DNA of 64,000 nucleotides from Streptomyces sp. 71268 (GTDB taxonomy: Bacteria; Actinomycetota; Actinomycetes; Streptomycetales; Streptomycetaceae): contig NZ_CP114200.1 in assembly GCF_029392895.1 (NCBI RefSeq), positions 897,501-961,500 of the forward strand, read 5' to 3'. The translations under genes and the position numbers were made by a program. The notes beneath the pieces were generated by a model, which was not told the origin of the DNA, ran no database searches, and saw nothing but the letters and a program-made list of their open reading frames with translations. This document shows, piece after piece, positions 11,021-19,127 of this stretch. Each line of letters begins with the position of its first letter. The stretch's first letter is position 1.

Positions 11021-11052
11021 CCTGTTACAGGAAAAGTATGTCATGTAACAGG
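11021..11052. promoter_or_regulatory. 9-14-9 inverted repeat in the STAS/HTH divergent promoter
   Basis: CCTGTTACA (11021-11029) and TGTAACAGG (11044-11052) form a perfect 9-bp inverted repeat around a 14-nt spacer. It is centred between the two divergent genes and is the best operator candidate for the HTH protein. Confidence 0.65.
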
Positions 11053-11073
11053 CTTCCGGCAACCACTGTCCTC

Positions 11074-11079
11074 TAAAAT
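11074..11079 (+). promoter_or_regulatory. Probable -10 element for a leaderless transcript
   Basis: TAAAAT ends 7 bp before the ATG at 11087, so transcription would begin at or next to that ATG. No ribosome-binding site is seen, which fits a leaderless mRNA and supports 11087 over the in-frame ATG at 11078. Confidence 0.4.
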
Positions 11080-11086
11080 GGCCGGC

Positions 11087-11446
11087 ATGGCCGCAGTACC
11101 TGAGTCGCACACCGGATGGACGTTCATCACCAGCCACGCGCGCGTGCTGGCAGCTATCGCCGACAATCCGAACATCCGCATCCGCGAGATCGCCGCCCAT
11201 TGCCGGCTCACGGAGCGCGCCGTAGCGAGGATCATCGCCGACCTGGAGAAGGACGGATACCTTTCGCACACCCGTGAAGGGCGCACGAACACCTACCGCA
11301 TCGACCCGGACAAGGTGCTGCGCCACCCCGCCGAAGCCGGCCTGTCCGTGGCCTCGCTGCTCTCCCTGCTCGTACGGGACGAAACCGAGCGCGCCAGCGC
11401 GCCGGCCGCCCACACGCAGCAGCTGGTGGACGCCGGCGGGCAGTAG
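11087..11446 (+). CDS. Small winged-helix (MarR/ArsR-like) regulator
   Basis: The 119-residue protein has a winged helix at about residues 12-72: VLAAIADNPNIRIREIAAHC, RLTERAVARIIADLEKDGYL, and a wing EGRTNTYRID. This type is common in Streptomyces as a one-domain HTH protein. An in-frame ATG at 11078 is an alternative start. It is divergent from the STAS antagonist, and the 9-14-9 inverted repeat between them suggests joint control of both genes. The inducer is unknown. Confidence 0.82.
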   Translation: MAAVPESHTGWTFITSHARVLAAIADNPNIRIREIAAHCRLTERAVARIIADLEKDGYLSHTREGRTNTYRIDPDKVLRHPAEAGLSVASLLSLLVRDETERASAPAAHTQQLVDAGGQ

Positions 11447-11472
11447 CGCTCGACCTTGGTCGCCGACGCCGG

Positions 11473-11514
11473 GCGGCCCCACCCCGCCCGACAGACCGGG
11501 CGGGGTGGGGCCGC
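11473..11514. terminator. Strong bidirectional terminator hairpin
   Basis: An 18-bp perfect stem (11473-11490 with 11497-11514) with a 6-nt loop separates the converging HTH gene and the HNH nuclease gene. Confidence 0.85.
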
Positions 11515-11536
11515 GTCGTGACCGGTGGGCGGCGGG

Positions 11537-12175
11537 TCAGCAGCCGTTCAGCACCGAGGTGAGGGCACTCTTCTCCGTGGCGTCGACGGACAGCCCGTAG
11601 TCGTGCTTGACCTGCACCCACGCCCGGGCGTACGTGCAGTGGTAGGCGGTGCGGGAGGGCCACCAACTACCGGGGTCCTGGTCCCCCTTGGACTGGTTGA
11701 CGTTGTCGGTCACCGCCAGGAGCTGGGGGCGGCTGAGGTCGTTGGCGAAGTTCTGCCGCTTGGAGGTGGACCAGGACCAGGCGCCCGAGCGCCACGACTC
11801 GGCCAGCGGTACGAGGTGGTCGATGTCCACGTCCGAGGCGGCGTACCAGGTGGCCCCGTCGTACGGGGAGTACCAGCTTCCCGAGGTCGCGGCGCAGGAC
11901 GAGTCGGTCACCACGCCGCTGCCGTCGCGCTTGAGCACGGTCTCGCGGGTGTTGCACGCGCCGCTGATGGTGATCCAGTGCGGGAACAGGTCACGGCTGT
12001 AGCCGGTGAGGGAGTGCTCGGCGGTGGCGGGCATGGCCGCCAGGTAGGAGCGGGCGGTGGCGGCGCTGACCGGGGTGGGCAGGGCGGCGTGCGCCGTGGG
12101 GGCGGTGGCCAGCAGGGCGGCGGCCGACGCCGTGGCCACGGTCGCGGCGAGGGCGGCGCGGCGGGATATCTGCAT
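11537..12175 (-). CDS. Secreted HNH-family endonuclease (DUF1524/GmrSD C-terminal-like)
   Basis: The 212-residue product starts with a clear signal peptide (MQISRRAALAATVATASAAA, cleavage likely after THA near 29-31). The mature part holds DVDIDHLVPLAESWRSGAW, the D-x-DH-V-PL motif of DUF1524-type HNH nucleases, plus NQSKGDQDPGSWWP near the C-terminus. It is probably an extracellular nuclease. Paired cysteines (GACNTRE, DSSCAATSG, YHCTYA, LNGC) suit a secreted disulfide-bonded protein. The ATG at 12175 has GGGAG 12 nt upstream; an upstream TTG would sit directly against that site. Confidence 0.85.
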   Translation of the reverse strand: MQISRRAALAATVATASAAALLATAPTAHAALPTPVSAATARSYLAAMPATAEHSLTGYSRDLFPHWITISGACNTRETVLKRDGSGVVTDSSCAATSGSWYSPYDGATWYAASDVDIDHLVPLAESWRSGAWSWSTSKRQNFANDLSRPQLLAVTDNVNQSKGDQDPGSWWPSRTAYHCTYARAWVQVKHDYGLSVDATEKSALTSVLNGC

Positions 12176-12380
12176 GAGGGTCGTCAACTCCCGTACGTCG
12201 AGGGTGGGGAGGCGGCGTCGCTCATCGTGGCCCCGCTGGGTCTATGCGGGTAGAAACGCCCCGGTGAACTCTTCGTGAGCAGTAGCCCCGGCGAGGCGGT
12301 GGGGCGGCGACCGGCCCACGTAGCGGGAGCACGAGGAAGAGTTGGCCCGCGAGCGGGGGCCGTCGCCGTGGGTCGCGTTC

Positions 12381-13172
12381 CTAGGCGGAGCCGCCGTTGC
12401 TCTTCAGCAGTTGCCCGTTCACCCACTGGCCGCGCGGCGAGCACAGGAAGTCCACCAGGTGGGCGGTGTCCTGCGGGGTGCCGAGGCGGCCGAGCGGCGT
12501 CTCGGCCGTGCACGCCTCGCGCAACTCCTCGGACATCCACCCGGTGTCGATCGGCCCGGGGTTGATCACGTTGGCGGTGACGCCGAGGTGGGCGAGTTCG
12601 TGCGCGGCGGCCAGGGTGATGCGGTCCAGAGCGCCCTTGCTCGCGCCGTAGGGGAGGTTGCCCACGGTGTGGTCGCTGGTGAGGCTGACGACGCGGCCGG
12701 CTCCCCGGGCGCCGCGAAAGCGCAGCCCGTACTCGCGGATCAGCAGCCAGGTGGCCCGCGCGTTGACGGCGAAGTGCCGGTCGAAGCTCTCGACGGTGGT
12801 GTCGAGCAGGCCGGAGTCGACGGACTCGCAGTGGCACATCACCAGGGCGGTGACCGGGCCGAGGTCGCGTTCCGCCGCGTCGAAGACGCGCGCGGCGGCA
12901 TCGGGGTCGGCGAGGTCCGCTTCGATGGCGGCCGTGCGCGCGCCGCGCGCGGCCAGCGCGCGGTCGATCGCGTCGGTCGCCCCGGACTCGACGCCCCAGC
13001 TCATGCGCTCGTCGTACGGGTGCCAGTACGTGAAGGCGATGTCCCAGCCGGAGCTGGCCAGTTGGCGGGCGACGCCCGCGCCGATACCGACGGTGCGGCC
13101 CACGCCGGTCACCAGCGCGAGGGGGCGGGGTGCGCCGGGGGCGGTCGTCTCGTTCTCGTCGATGGTGTGCAC
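12381..13172 (-). CDS. Short-chain dehydrogenase/reductase
   Basis: The 263-residue protein has the SDR Rossmann motif (LALVTGVGRTVGIGAGVA, about 18-35), the strand VSLTSDHTVGNL leading to the catalytic YGASK (Tyr-x3-Lys), and NPGPIDTGWMSEEL. It ends with the standard SDR tail GQWVNGQLLKSNGG. The GTG at 13172 is chosen because GGAGGA lies 9 nt upstream; that site sits inside a GGAGGA/TCCTCC dyad and could be partly hidden in the mRNA. It lies downstream of the pqq operon but behind a strong terminator, so it is probably separate. Substrate unknown. Confidence 0.85.
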   Translation of the reverse strand: MHTIDENETTAPGAPRPLALVTGVGRTVGIGAGVARQLASSGWDIAFTYWHPYDERMSWGVESGATDAIDRALAARGARTAAIEADLADPDAAARVFDAAERDLGPVTALVMCHCESVDSGLLDTTVESFDRHFAVNARATWLLIREYGLRFRGARGAGRVVSLTSDHTVGNLPYGASKGALDRITLAAAHELAHLGVTANVINPGPIDTGWMSEELREACTAETPLGRLGTPQDTAHLVDFLCSPRGQWVNGQLLKSNGGSA

Positions 13173-13245
13173 GGGAGGAGATCCTCCAGCCCAGGCCCGG
13201 AGCGGGCAACCGCGTTTCATCCGGACGCCACCGCCGGTCGCCACT

Positions 13246-13302
13246 CCCCCGCCGCTGGTGGCGTCACCGCCCCGGCCGGGGCGGCGCCACCAGCGGCGGG
13301 GG
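13246..13302. terminator. Large nested hairpin after pqqE
   Basis: Two perfect 18-bp arms (13246-13263 and 13285-13302) enclose a second perfect 18-bp palindrome (13267-13284). It lies ten bases past the pqqE stop and upstream of the SDR gene, so it most likely ends the pqq transcript. Confidence 0.75.
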
Positions 13303-13311
13303 CCGACCCCG

Positions 13312-14478
13312 CTACGGGGCGCGGCGGCCGGCGGCCGGGGTGCGGTAGACGTACGGCACGCTCGCCCCGGACGCCCGGGCGGGCCGGCCGGGCGCGGCGA
13401 GTGGCAGGGGCCGGGCGGTGGGCGTGCCGGTGTCGCGGGGCGCGTCGGCCGCCGCGCGGACCAGCGCGTGGTCGGGCGAGAGCGCGCACGCCGGGTCCGT
13501 ACGGGCGGCGTCGCCCGTGAGCGCGTACGCCTGGCAGCGGCACCCGCCGAAGTCGATCTCGCGGCTCGGGCAGCTCCGGCACGGCTCGGGCATCCAGGCC
13601 GTGCCCCGGTACCGGGTGAACGCCGGCGATGACTCCCAGATCCACTCCAGCGACCGGTCGCGCACGTTCGGCGGATCCAGGTCCGGCAGCACCGAGGCGG
13701 CCGGGCAGGGCAGCACCGTGCCGTCCGGGGCGACGGTGAGCGAGACCGCGCCCCAGCCGCCCATGCACGGCTTGGCCACGCCGTCGAAGTAGTCCGGCAT
13801 CACCCACACCAGCTCCATGGTGCCGGCCAGTTCGGCGCGGCGGCGCTCGATGGCCGCGCCGGCCCGCGCCAACTGCTCCCTGCTCGGCAGCAGGGCCTCC
13901 CGGTTGCGCAGGGCCCAGCCGTAGAACTGGGTGTTGGCCAGCTCGATCCGCTCGGCGTCCCAGGCCACCGCGAGGTCCACGATGGCGTCCACGGCGTCCA
14001 GGTTGTCGCGGTGCAGCACCACGTTGACGCCGAGCGGCAGGCCGGCCGCGCGGATCAGCGCCGCGGCCCGTTCCTTGGCGGCGAACGCCCGGTGCCCGGC
14101 GATCCGGTCGGAACGGGCGGGGTCTGCGTGCTGGACCGAGAGCTGCACGCTGCGCAGCCCCGCCTCGACCAGGGAGCCGAGCCGCTCCTCGGTGAGCCCG
14201 ACGCCGCTGGTGACCAGTTGGGTGTAGATGCCGGCCGCGTCGGCGGCCGCGACGATCTGCTCCAGGTCCACGCGGAGCAGGGGCTCACCGCCCGAGAGGT
14301 GGGTGTGCACCACGCCGAACTCGCCGGCCCGCCGCATCAGTTCGCACCACTCGTCCGTGCTCAACTCCGCTGACCTGCGGACGAGTTCGAGCGGGTTGGA
14401 GCAGTACGGGCAGTGCAGCGGGCACCCGTGGCTGAGTTCGGCCAGCAGGGCCCAGGGGCGCTGGGGTGTCTCGTTCAT
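13312..14478 (-). CDS. pqqE: PqqE, radical SAM PqqA Glu-Tyr cross-linking enzyme
   Basis: The 388-residue protein has the radical SAM cluster motif CPLHCPYC at residues 19-26 (C19, C23, C26) and the SAM-binding GGEPLL. A SPASM region follows with cysteines in KPCMGGWG, VLPCPAA and CRSCPSREIDFGGCRCQAY. PqqE forms the carbon-carbon bond between Glu and Tyr of the PqqA peptide, with PqqD as chaperone. The ATG overlaps the pqqD stop by 4 bp (ATGA), so translation is coupled. The last 40 residues are a proline/alanine-rich tail not needed for the fold. Confidence 0.93.
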   Translation of the reverse strand: MNETPQRPWALLAELSHGCPLHCPYCSNPLELVRRSAELSTDEWCELMRRAGEFGVVHTHLSGGEPLLRVDLEQIVAAADAAGIYTQLVTSGVGLTEERLGSLVEAGLRSVQLSVQHADPARSDRIAGHRAFAAKERAAALIRAAGLPLGVNVVLHRDNLDAVDAIVDLAVAWDAERIELANTQFYGWALRNREALLPSREQLARAGAAIERRRAELAGTMELVWVMPDYFDGVAKPCMGGWGAVSLTVAPDGTVLPCPAASVLPDLDPPNVRDRSLEWIWESSPAFTRYRGTAWMPEPCRSCPSREIDFGGCRCQAYALTGDAARTDPACALSPDHALVRAAADAPRDTGTPTARPLPLAAPGRPARASGASVPYVYRTPAAGRRAP

Positions 14479-14810
14479 CGCAACCACCCCTGTTCGCGGA
14501 GTCTGGTCAGGAACACGGGGACCTCGTCCGGCACCGGCGCGCCCGGAAAGCGGTCCGCCAACTCTCCTACGATGTCGGCGACATGGCGCCGCCCGTCACA
14601 CAGCCGCACGATGTCGGCGGCCCGGCCGGTCAGCACCACCACCCGCTCGGGCAGTACCAACAGGTCGGCCTCCCGCACCCGGTCCCGGCGCAGCATGATG
14701 CCGGGCGACAGAGCGGGCCGCCACACCGGGTCGACGGGGGCGGGGGCGGGGCCGGCGGCGGGCGCGGGCCGGTCGCCGGTGCGCGTGCTCGCGCCGGGGG
14801 CCTGGCTCAC
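14475..14810 (-). CDS. pqqD: PqqD, peptide chaperone of PQQ synthesis
   Basis: A 111-residue protein. After about 30 low-complexity residues comes the PqqD core: WRPALSPGIMLRRDRVREAD, then LLVLPERVVVLTGRAADIVRLC and HVADIVGELADRF. PqqD binds PqqA and presents it to PqqE. The GTG at 14810 overlaps the pqqC stop (GTGA) and the stop overlaps pqqE, placing it in a tightly coupled operon. The N-terminal extension is longer than in most PqqD proteins. Confidence 0.9.
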   Translation of the reverse strand: MSQAPGASTRTGDRPAPAAGPAPAPVDPVWRPALSPGIMLRRDRVREADLLVLPERVVVLTGRAADIVRLCDGRRHVADIVGELADRFPGAPVPDEVPVFLTRLREQGWLR

Positions 14811-15643
14811 GGCCGCCACCTGACCCGATCGGCGTCCGTGACGGGGTCGGCCGTGTCGGCGTGCGCCACCGCGTCGAGCAGCGACCAGAGCACGTCGCAC
14901 TTGAAGTTCAACGCCGCGGCGGCCCGGTCCTGGTCGACGGCGGTCGTGGCCCAGGACAGCACGAGGTCCAGCGCCTCCCCGCTGTCCCGGCGCCCCTCGC
15001 GCTCGCGGTTGCGGAAGTAGGTGAGCCCGGCCGGGTCGATCCAGCGGTAGTGGCGCTCGAAGGCGTCGATGCGGGTGAGCATGATGCCGGGCGCGGACAG
15101 TTCGGTCAGCGAGGCGGCGACCGCCTCCAGCGGCGAGCCCAGCCGGCAGAAGTTGACGTAACCCTCCACCGCGAGGCGCACGCCGGGCAGCACCTCGTCG
15201 CCCGAGAGCAGCAGGTCGCGGTCGAGCCCCACGGCCTCGCCGAGCCGCAGCCAGTTCTCGATGCCGCCCTCGCCCTCGGCCCTGCCGTCGTGGTCCTGCA
15301 CCCTGCGGAGCCAGGTCCGGCGGTGCTCGCGGGAGTCGAACTTGGCCAGGATGAGCGCGTCCTTGACGGGAATGTGGCGCTGGTAGTGGAAGCGGTTGAG
15401 GACCCAGCGACGCAGTTGGTCGGGGGTCAGCCGGCCCTCGTGCATGGCCACGTTGAACGGGTGCCGGTCGTGGTAGCGCTCCCGGGCGATGGTCCGCAGC
15501 CGCGCCTCGAAGGCCGCCGCGTCCGCGGCCGGGCCGCCCGCTCGCCCGGCACCGGCGCCGGCCCCCGGGCGCGCTGCCGGTCCCGTTCCCTCTGTCTCGG
15601 CGGCTCCCGGCCCGTCGCCGGTGCGCAGCGCGGCGTTGCTCAC
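14807..15643 (-). CDS. pqqC: PqqC, final PQQ synthase (oxidase)
   Basis: The 278-residue product has a proline/alanine-rich N-terminus (about 45 residues) and then the full PqqC/TenA-like helical bundle: RYHDRHPFNVAMHEGRLTPD, RRWVLNRFHYQRHIPVKDA, GIENWLRLGEAVGLDR and SWATTAVDQDRAAAALNFKCDVLW. PqqC carries out the cofactorless last ring closure and eight-electron oxidation to PQQ. Start GTG at 15643 overlaps the pqqB stop by 4 bp and the stop overlaps pqqD. Confidence 0.93.
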   Translation of the reverse strand: MSNAALRTGDGPGAAETEGTGPAARPGAGAGAGRAGGPAADAAAFEARLRTIARERYHDRHPFNVAMHEGRLTPDQLRRWVLNRFHYQRHIPVKDALILAKFDSREHRRTWLRRVQDHDGRAEGEGGIENWLRLGEAVGLDRDLLLSGDEVLPGVRLAVEGYVNFCRLGSPLEAVAASLTELSAPGIMLTRIDAFERHYRWIDPAGLTYFRNREREGRRDSGEALDLVLSWATTAVDQDRAAAALNFKCDVLWSLLDAVAHADTADPVTDADRVRWRP

Positions 15644-16659
15644 AGCTCGATCACCATCCCGTCGGCGGCTACCTCGATGCCCCACTCGGCCAGTCGGCGG
15701 TGTTCGACCGCGTCCGGGTCCACGAGGGGGTTGGTGTTGTTGAGGTGGGTGTAGAGACAGCGGGCGCGCAGCGCGGCCAGCCGTTCGGCCGTGCCGCCCG
15801 GCCCGACGATCGGCAGGTGTCCCATGCCGGTGGCGGTCCGTGGGCCGATGCCGGTGCGGCGCGGTTCCTCGTCGTCCCAGAACGTCCCGTCGACGATCAG
15901 ACAGTCGGCCTCCGCCGCCGCGTCGGCCAGCGCGGCGGACCAGGTGGCGACGGCCGGGGCGTACAGGGCGGTGGCGCCGGTCGCCCGGTCGGCGATCCGC
16001 AGGGCGACGGACCAGCCCGCGCCCTCGTGGTCCGGGTCGGCGCTCCCGGGCTCCGCCGCCGCATAGCGCGGGCGCTTGCCCGACACGGGGATGGCGCTGA
16101 CCTCCACCAGGGCTTTGCCATCCGTGGACGCGGCGGCCGGGCCCACCTCGGCTCGCGCGTCCGGTCGCTCGGGCTCGGGCCGCTCGGGGTCGGGAAGCTC
16201 GGGAGCCTGCCCCGGCTCGGGCCCGAGGGCGATCGGGCTCGTGTGGGGCAGGTCGCGCCAGCGCACCTCGGCGTACGGGGCCAGCGTGGTCCCGAGGTGC
16301 AGCCGGGTGCGCAGGGCGTCGCGTACGGCGGCGGTGGCGAGCACCTCGAAGCCGTCGGCCTCGCGCAGCCGGGCGATGCCCAGGGTGTGGTCGAGTTCGG
16401 CGTCGGTCAGGATGATGCCGGCCACCGGGGTGTCCCGGGTGCCGGGCCTGGGCAGCAGGGGTGGGCAGTCCTCGATCTGGTCCCCGATGTCGGGGGTGGC
16501 GTTGACGACGTACCAGCGGTCGTCCGCGGCCTGGACGGCCAGCGAGGCGTGGCGGCGGCGCCGGGCGGGGTGGGCGCGTGCCCCGGTGCAACTGGGGCAC
16601 GCGCAGTTCCACTGAGGTATGCCTCCGCCCGCCGCGGTGCCGAGTACCCGCAGCAGCAC
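15640..16659 (-). CDS. pqqB: PqqB, MBL-fold oxygenase of PQQ synthesis
   Basis: The 339-residue protein opens with LLRVLGTAAGGGIPQWNCAC, diagnostic for PqqB. It contains the metal region TDAELDHTLG, and CYTHLNNTNPLVD-like sequence (CLYTHLNNTNPL) near the end. PqqB hydroxylates the tyrosine part of the cross-linked intermediate. The GTG at 16659 is five bases after the pqqA stop; no good ribosome site is visible, so coupling to pqqA translation is likely. A short Glu/Pro/Asp-rich insert sits near the middle (PDPERPEPERPD). Confidence 0.92.
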   Translation of the reverse strand: MLLRVLGTAAGGGIPQWNCACPSCTGARAHPARRRRHASLAVQAADDRWYVVNATPDIGDQIEDCPPLLPRPGTRDTPVAGIILTDAELDHTLGIARLREADGFEVLATAAVRDALRTRLHLGTTLAPYAEVRWRDLPHTSPIALGPEPGQAPELPDPERPEPERPDARAEVGPAAASTDGKALVEVSAIPVSGKRPRYAAAEPGSADPDHEGAGWSVALRIADRATGATALYAPAVATWSAALADAAAEADCLIVDGTFWDDEEPRRTGIGPRTATGMGHLPIVGPGGTAERLAALRARCLYTHLNNTNPLVDPDAVEHRRLAEWGIEVAADGMVIEL

Positions 16660-16664
16660 GCCGG

Positions 16665-16820
16665 TTAGCGCTTGCTCAGCGAGTACGCGGTGACTTCGAG
16701 CGCGGTCTCGACGACCGTGTAGTCGGGCGTCTGCCACCCGCCCTCGGCCGCCGGCCCGGAGATCGCCGGGTCAACCGGACGCGTCTGCCGCTCGACCGCC
16801 TGCTGTACGGATTCGGTCAT
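16665..16820 (-). CDS. pqqA: PqqA, PQQ precursor peptide
   Basis: A 51-residue precursor, longer than the 22-40 residues usual for PqqA. The core ALEVTAYSLSKR contains the conserved E-x3-Y pair (EVTAY) whose Glu and Tyr become PQQ. The ATG at 16820 follows GGGCAGGTATGGATC. It is the first gene of pqqABCDE. No pqqF protease gene is in the window, so another peptidase must release the cross-linked residues. Confidence 0.92.
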   Translation of the reverse strand: MTESVQQAVERQTRPVDPAISGPAAEGGWQTPDYTVVETALEVTAYSLSKR

Positions 16821-17723
16821 GATCCATACCTGCCCTTCTTCGCTTGCGCTGCGGTTGCCGTACGTTCTTCGCTCTGCTCGCTCGGTGCTTGTTCGGGCTA
16901 GCTCCGTCGCCACCCACCCGTGCCCGGGGCCCGGCGCGGGGCTGGCCCCTCGCTCCTCGCGCCCCTCGCCCGCTGCCCGCCGCGCCGGCCCGCCCACTCG
17001 GCGTGGGCCGTTGGGCGGGTACGCGGGTGGGCCGCGCCGCGCGGGCCGGCACGTGCGCGGCGGGTGGCCCCTCGTGGCGGGACGCCACGAACCCGGGGCG
17101 AACCGGGCACGCCCGGGCCTGCCGTGTCGTTGTGTGTGCGGGCGCGAACCCGTGCGCGTTCGCGGAGCACGGACGCGTACCTGCTGGACGGACCCCGTTG
17201 ACGGTGCGTGAGGACGGTTCGGCTGGTGCCGACGTACGGTGCTGCCCGGCCGGGTGTGACGTGTCGACCGGACCGTTGTCCATGATGCTGGTCGGGTTCA
17301 ACTGTGCCTAGGGGGCCTGGATTTCACGTCGGATGCGCCCAGGGGCTCCCGTTGCAGAATCGCGATCCGTGTGACGCCAGTCAAGTGCTGTTGACGGCCA
17401 GGGAAGCCTTCCTTACATTTCCCACGACCGCACACTCGCACGCCCGGCGCCCGCCCCGGTGGACGCCGCAAGGTTCACCACGTCGTCGCCCGACGGCCCA
17501 CCGGCGCCACCGCCGGCCGTGCCATCCCACCAGGTCAGGGCAGGTTTGACGCCCTGTCCGGGCGGTGTCACGGGCCGGCACACCACGGCGGCGTCCGGCG
17601 CACGCCGCCGTGTCGCGTGACGACGTGACGAGCCGTACCGGCACCGCCTACGAGCACATCGCCACCGCAGCGCACCGCCCCCGCCACCGTGCACGAACTC
17701 CCATCCGCTAGGAGGAACGTTCC
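16821..17723. promoter_or_regulatory. 900-bp divergent control region between pqqA and the PQQ sugar dehydrogenase
   Basis: No credible gene was found: open frames here are arginine-rich shadows. The region must hold the promoters of pqqA (leftward) and the dehydrogenase (rightward). A clear GGAGGA ribosome site for the latter lies at 17711-17716. No dominant palindrome was recognised by eye. Confidence 0.5.
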
Positions 17724-18929
17724 ATGGCCAGGGCCCCCCGTCCTTTCCGGCAGAACCGCCGGCGCACACTGCTCGCGCTGACCGCCACGACCGCGCTGTC
17801 CGCGGGCCTGCTCACCGCCACCACGGCGACCGGCAACGCCGCCACCACCCCCCACCGACCCGCTGGTACCAGCCACGCGGCCACGGCCGGTTCCGGCCAA
17901 CTTCCGTCCACGGCCGACGCCGGGGCGGTCACGCTCCCGGGCGGCCACCACGGCCGCTCCGTCCCGTCCGCCATCAGTACCGTCTCCGAGGGCTGGTCGA
18001 TCCCGTGGGGCCTGGACTGGCTGCCCGACGGGTCGGCGCTGATCACCGAGCGGGAGACGTTCAAGCTCTTCCGGCTGACCCAGGCGGGCAAGCGCGTGGA
18101 GATCGGCACGGTCCCCAACGTGGTGACCACCAAGGGTGAGGGTGGGCTGCTCGGCCTGGCCGTCTCGCCGAACTGGAAGCGCGATCACCACATCTTCCTG
18201 ATGCACTCGGCCGAGGGCGACAACCGGATCGTGCGGATGACGTACGACGGCACCACGCTCGGGGAGTACACCCCGCTGGTCACCGGCATCAAGAAGTACA
18301 ACTACCACAACGGCGGCCGGCTCCAGTTCGGCCCCGACGGCTACCTGTACGCGACGACCGGTGACGCCTTCCAGGCCGCGCTGGCCCAGGACAAGACGTC
18401 CCTGAACGGCAAGATCCTGCGCATGACCTCGGAGGGCAAGCCCGCCCCCGGCAACCCGTACGGCTCTCTCGTCTACTCGATCGGCCACCGCAACCCGCAG
18501 GGGCTGACCTGGGACGCCCAGGGGCGGCTGTGGGAGGCGGAGTTCGGTAACAACGCCTTCGACGAGCTGAACCTGATCAAGCCGGGCAAGAACTACGGCT
18601 GGCCCACCTGCGAGGGCCAGTGCACGACGCCTGGCATGACCAACCCTGAGCGGCAGTGGAAGACCAACGAGGCGTCGCCGAGCGGCCTCACCTACGCGGA
18701 CGGCGCGGTCTACCTCGCGGCCCAGCGCGGCCAGCGGCTGTGGCGGGTGCCGATCACCAGGACCGGCACCGGCACGCCCGAGGCGTACTACACGGGCGAC
18801 TACGGCCGGCTGCGCACGGTCGAGAAGGTGCCCGGCGCGAAGGCGCTGTGGCTCACGACGACCAACGCGGACCTCGGTGGCGGCCAGCCGGCCGGCTCCG
18901 ACAAGGTCCTCCGGGTGGACCTGCGCTGA
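17724..18929 (+). CDS. Secreted PQQ-dependent sugar dehydrogenase (soluble GDH/aldose dehydrogenase type)
   Basis: The 401-residue protein begins with an export signal (RQNRRRTLLALTATTALSAG, possibly Tat-like) and a Thr/Ala-rich linker. The rest is the six-bladed beta-propeller of PQQ sugar/sorbosone dehydrogenases: GWSIPWGLDWLPDGS, GEGGLLGLAVSP, YHNGGRLQFGPDGYLY, IGHRNPQGLTWD, EFGNNAFDELN and KNYGWP. It oxidises aldoses outside the cell using PQQ. GGAGGA precedes the ATG. Its position opposite pqqABCDE means cofactor and consumer are encoded together. Confidence 0.92.
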   Translation: MARAPRPFRQNRRRTLLALTATTALSAGLLTATTATGNAATTPHRPAGTSHAATAGSGQLPSTADAGAVTLPGGHHGRSVPSAISTVSEGWSIPWGLDWLPDGSALITERETFKLFRLTQAGKRVEIGTVPNVVTTKGEGGLLGLAVSPNWKRDHHIFLMHSAEGDNRIVRMTYDGTTLGEYTPLVTGIKKYNYHNGGRLQFGPDGYLYATTGDAFQAALAQDKTSLNGKILRMTSEGKPAPGNPYGSLVYSIGHRNPQGLTWDAQGRLWEAEFGNNAFDELNLIKPGKNYGWPTCEGQCTTPGMTNPERQWKTNEASPSGLTYADGAVYLAAQRGQRLWRVPITRTGTGTPEAYYTGDYGRLRTVEKVPGAKALWLTTTNADLGGGQPAGSDKVLRVDLR

Positions 18930-18947
18930 TCCACCGCCGCACGACTC

Positions 18948-18981
18948 GGGAGCCCGGTGCGCACCCCGCCACCGGGCTCCC
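18948..18981. terminator. Hairpin terminator after the PQQ dehydrogenase
   Basis: A 12-bp perfect stem GGGAGCCCGGTG / CACCGGGCTCCC with a 10-nt loop lies 18 bp past the stop, in the gap before the converging FAD oxidase. Confidence 0.8.
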
Positions 18982-19127
18982 TCGCACGCCGTCGCGCCCA
19001 ACGCGGCGCGGTCGACCGACCGGCATCGGCCCGGACGGGGCCGGCCCGCACCGGCCCGGGCCGTAGCGGGCACGGCCGGCAGCCGCGGCGCGGCCCGGTG
19101 GTGGGGGCGCGCCGCGGGCCGGGTGGG

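Noticed and set aside
13172..13190. Riboswitch at the SDR start (GGAGGA/TCCTCC dyad)
   Set aside because: The dyad could hide the ribosome site, but no aptamer-like structure is visible; mentioned only in the gene entry.
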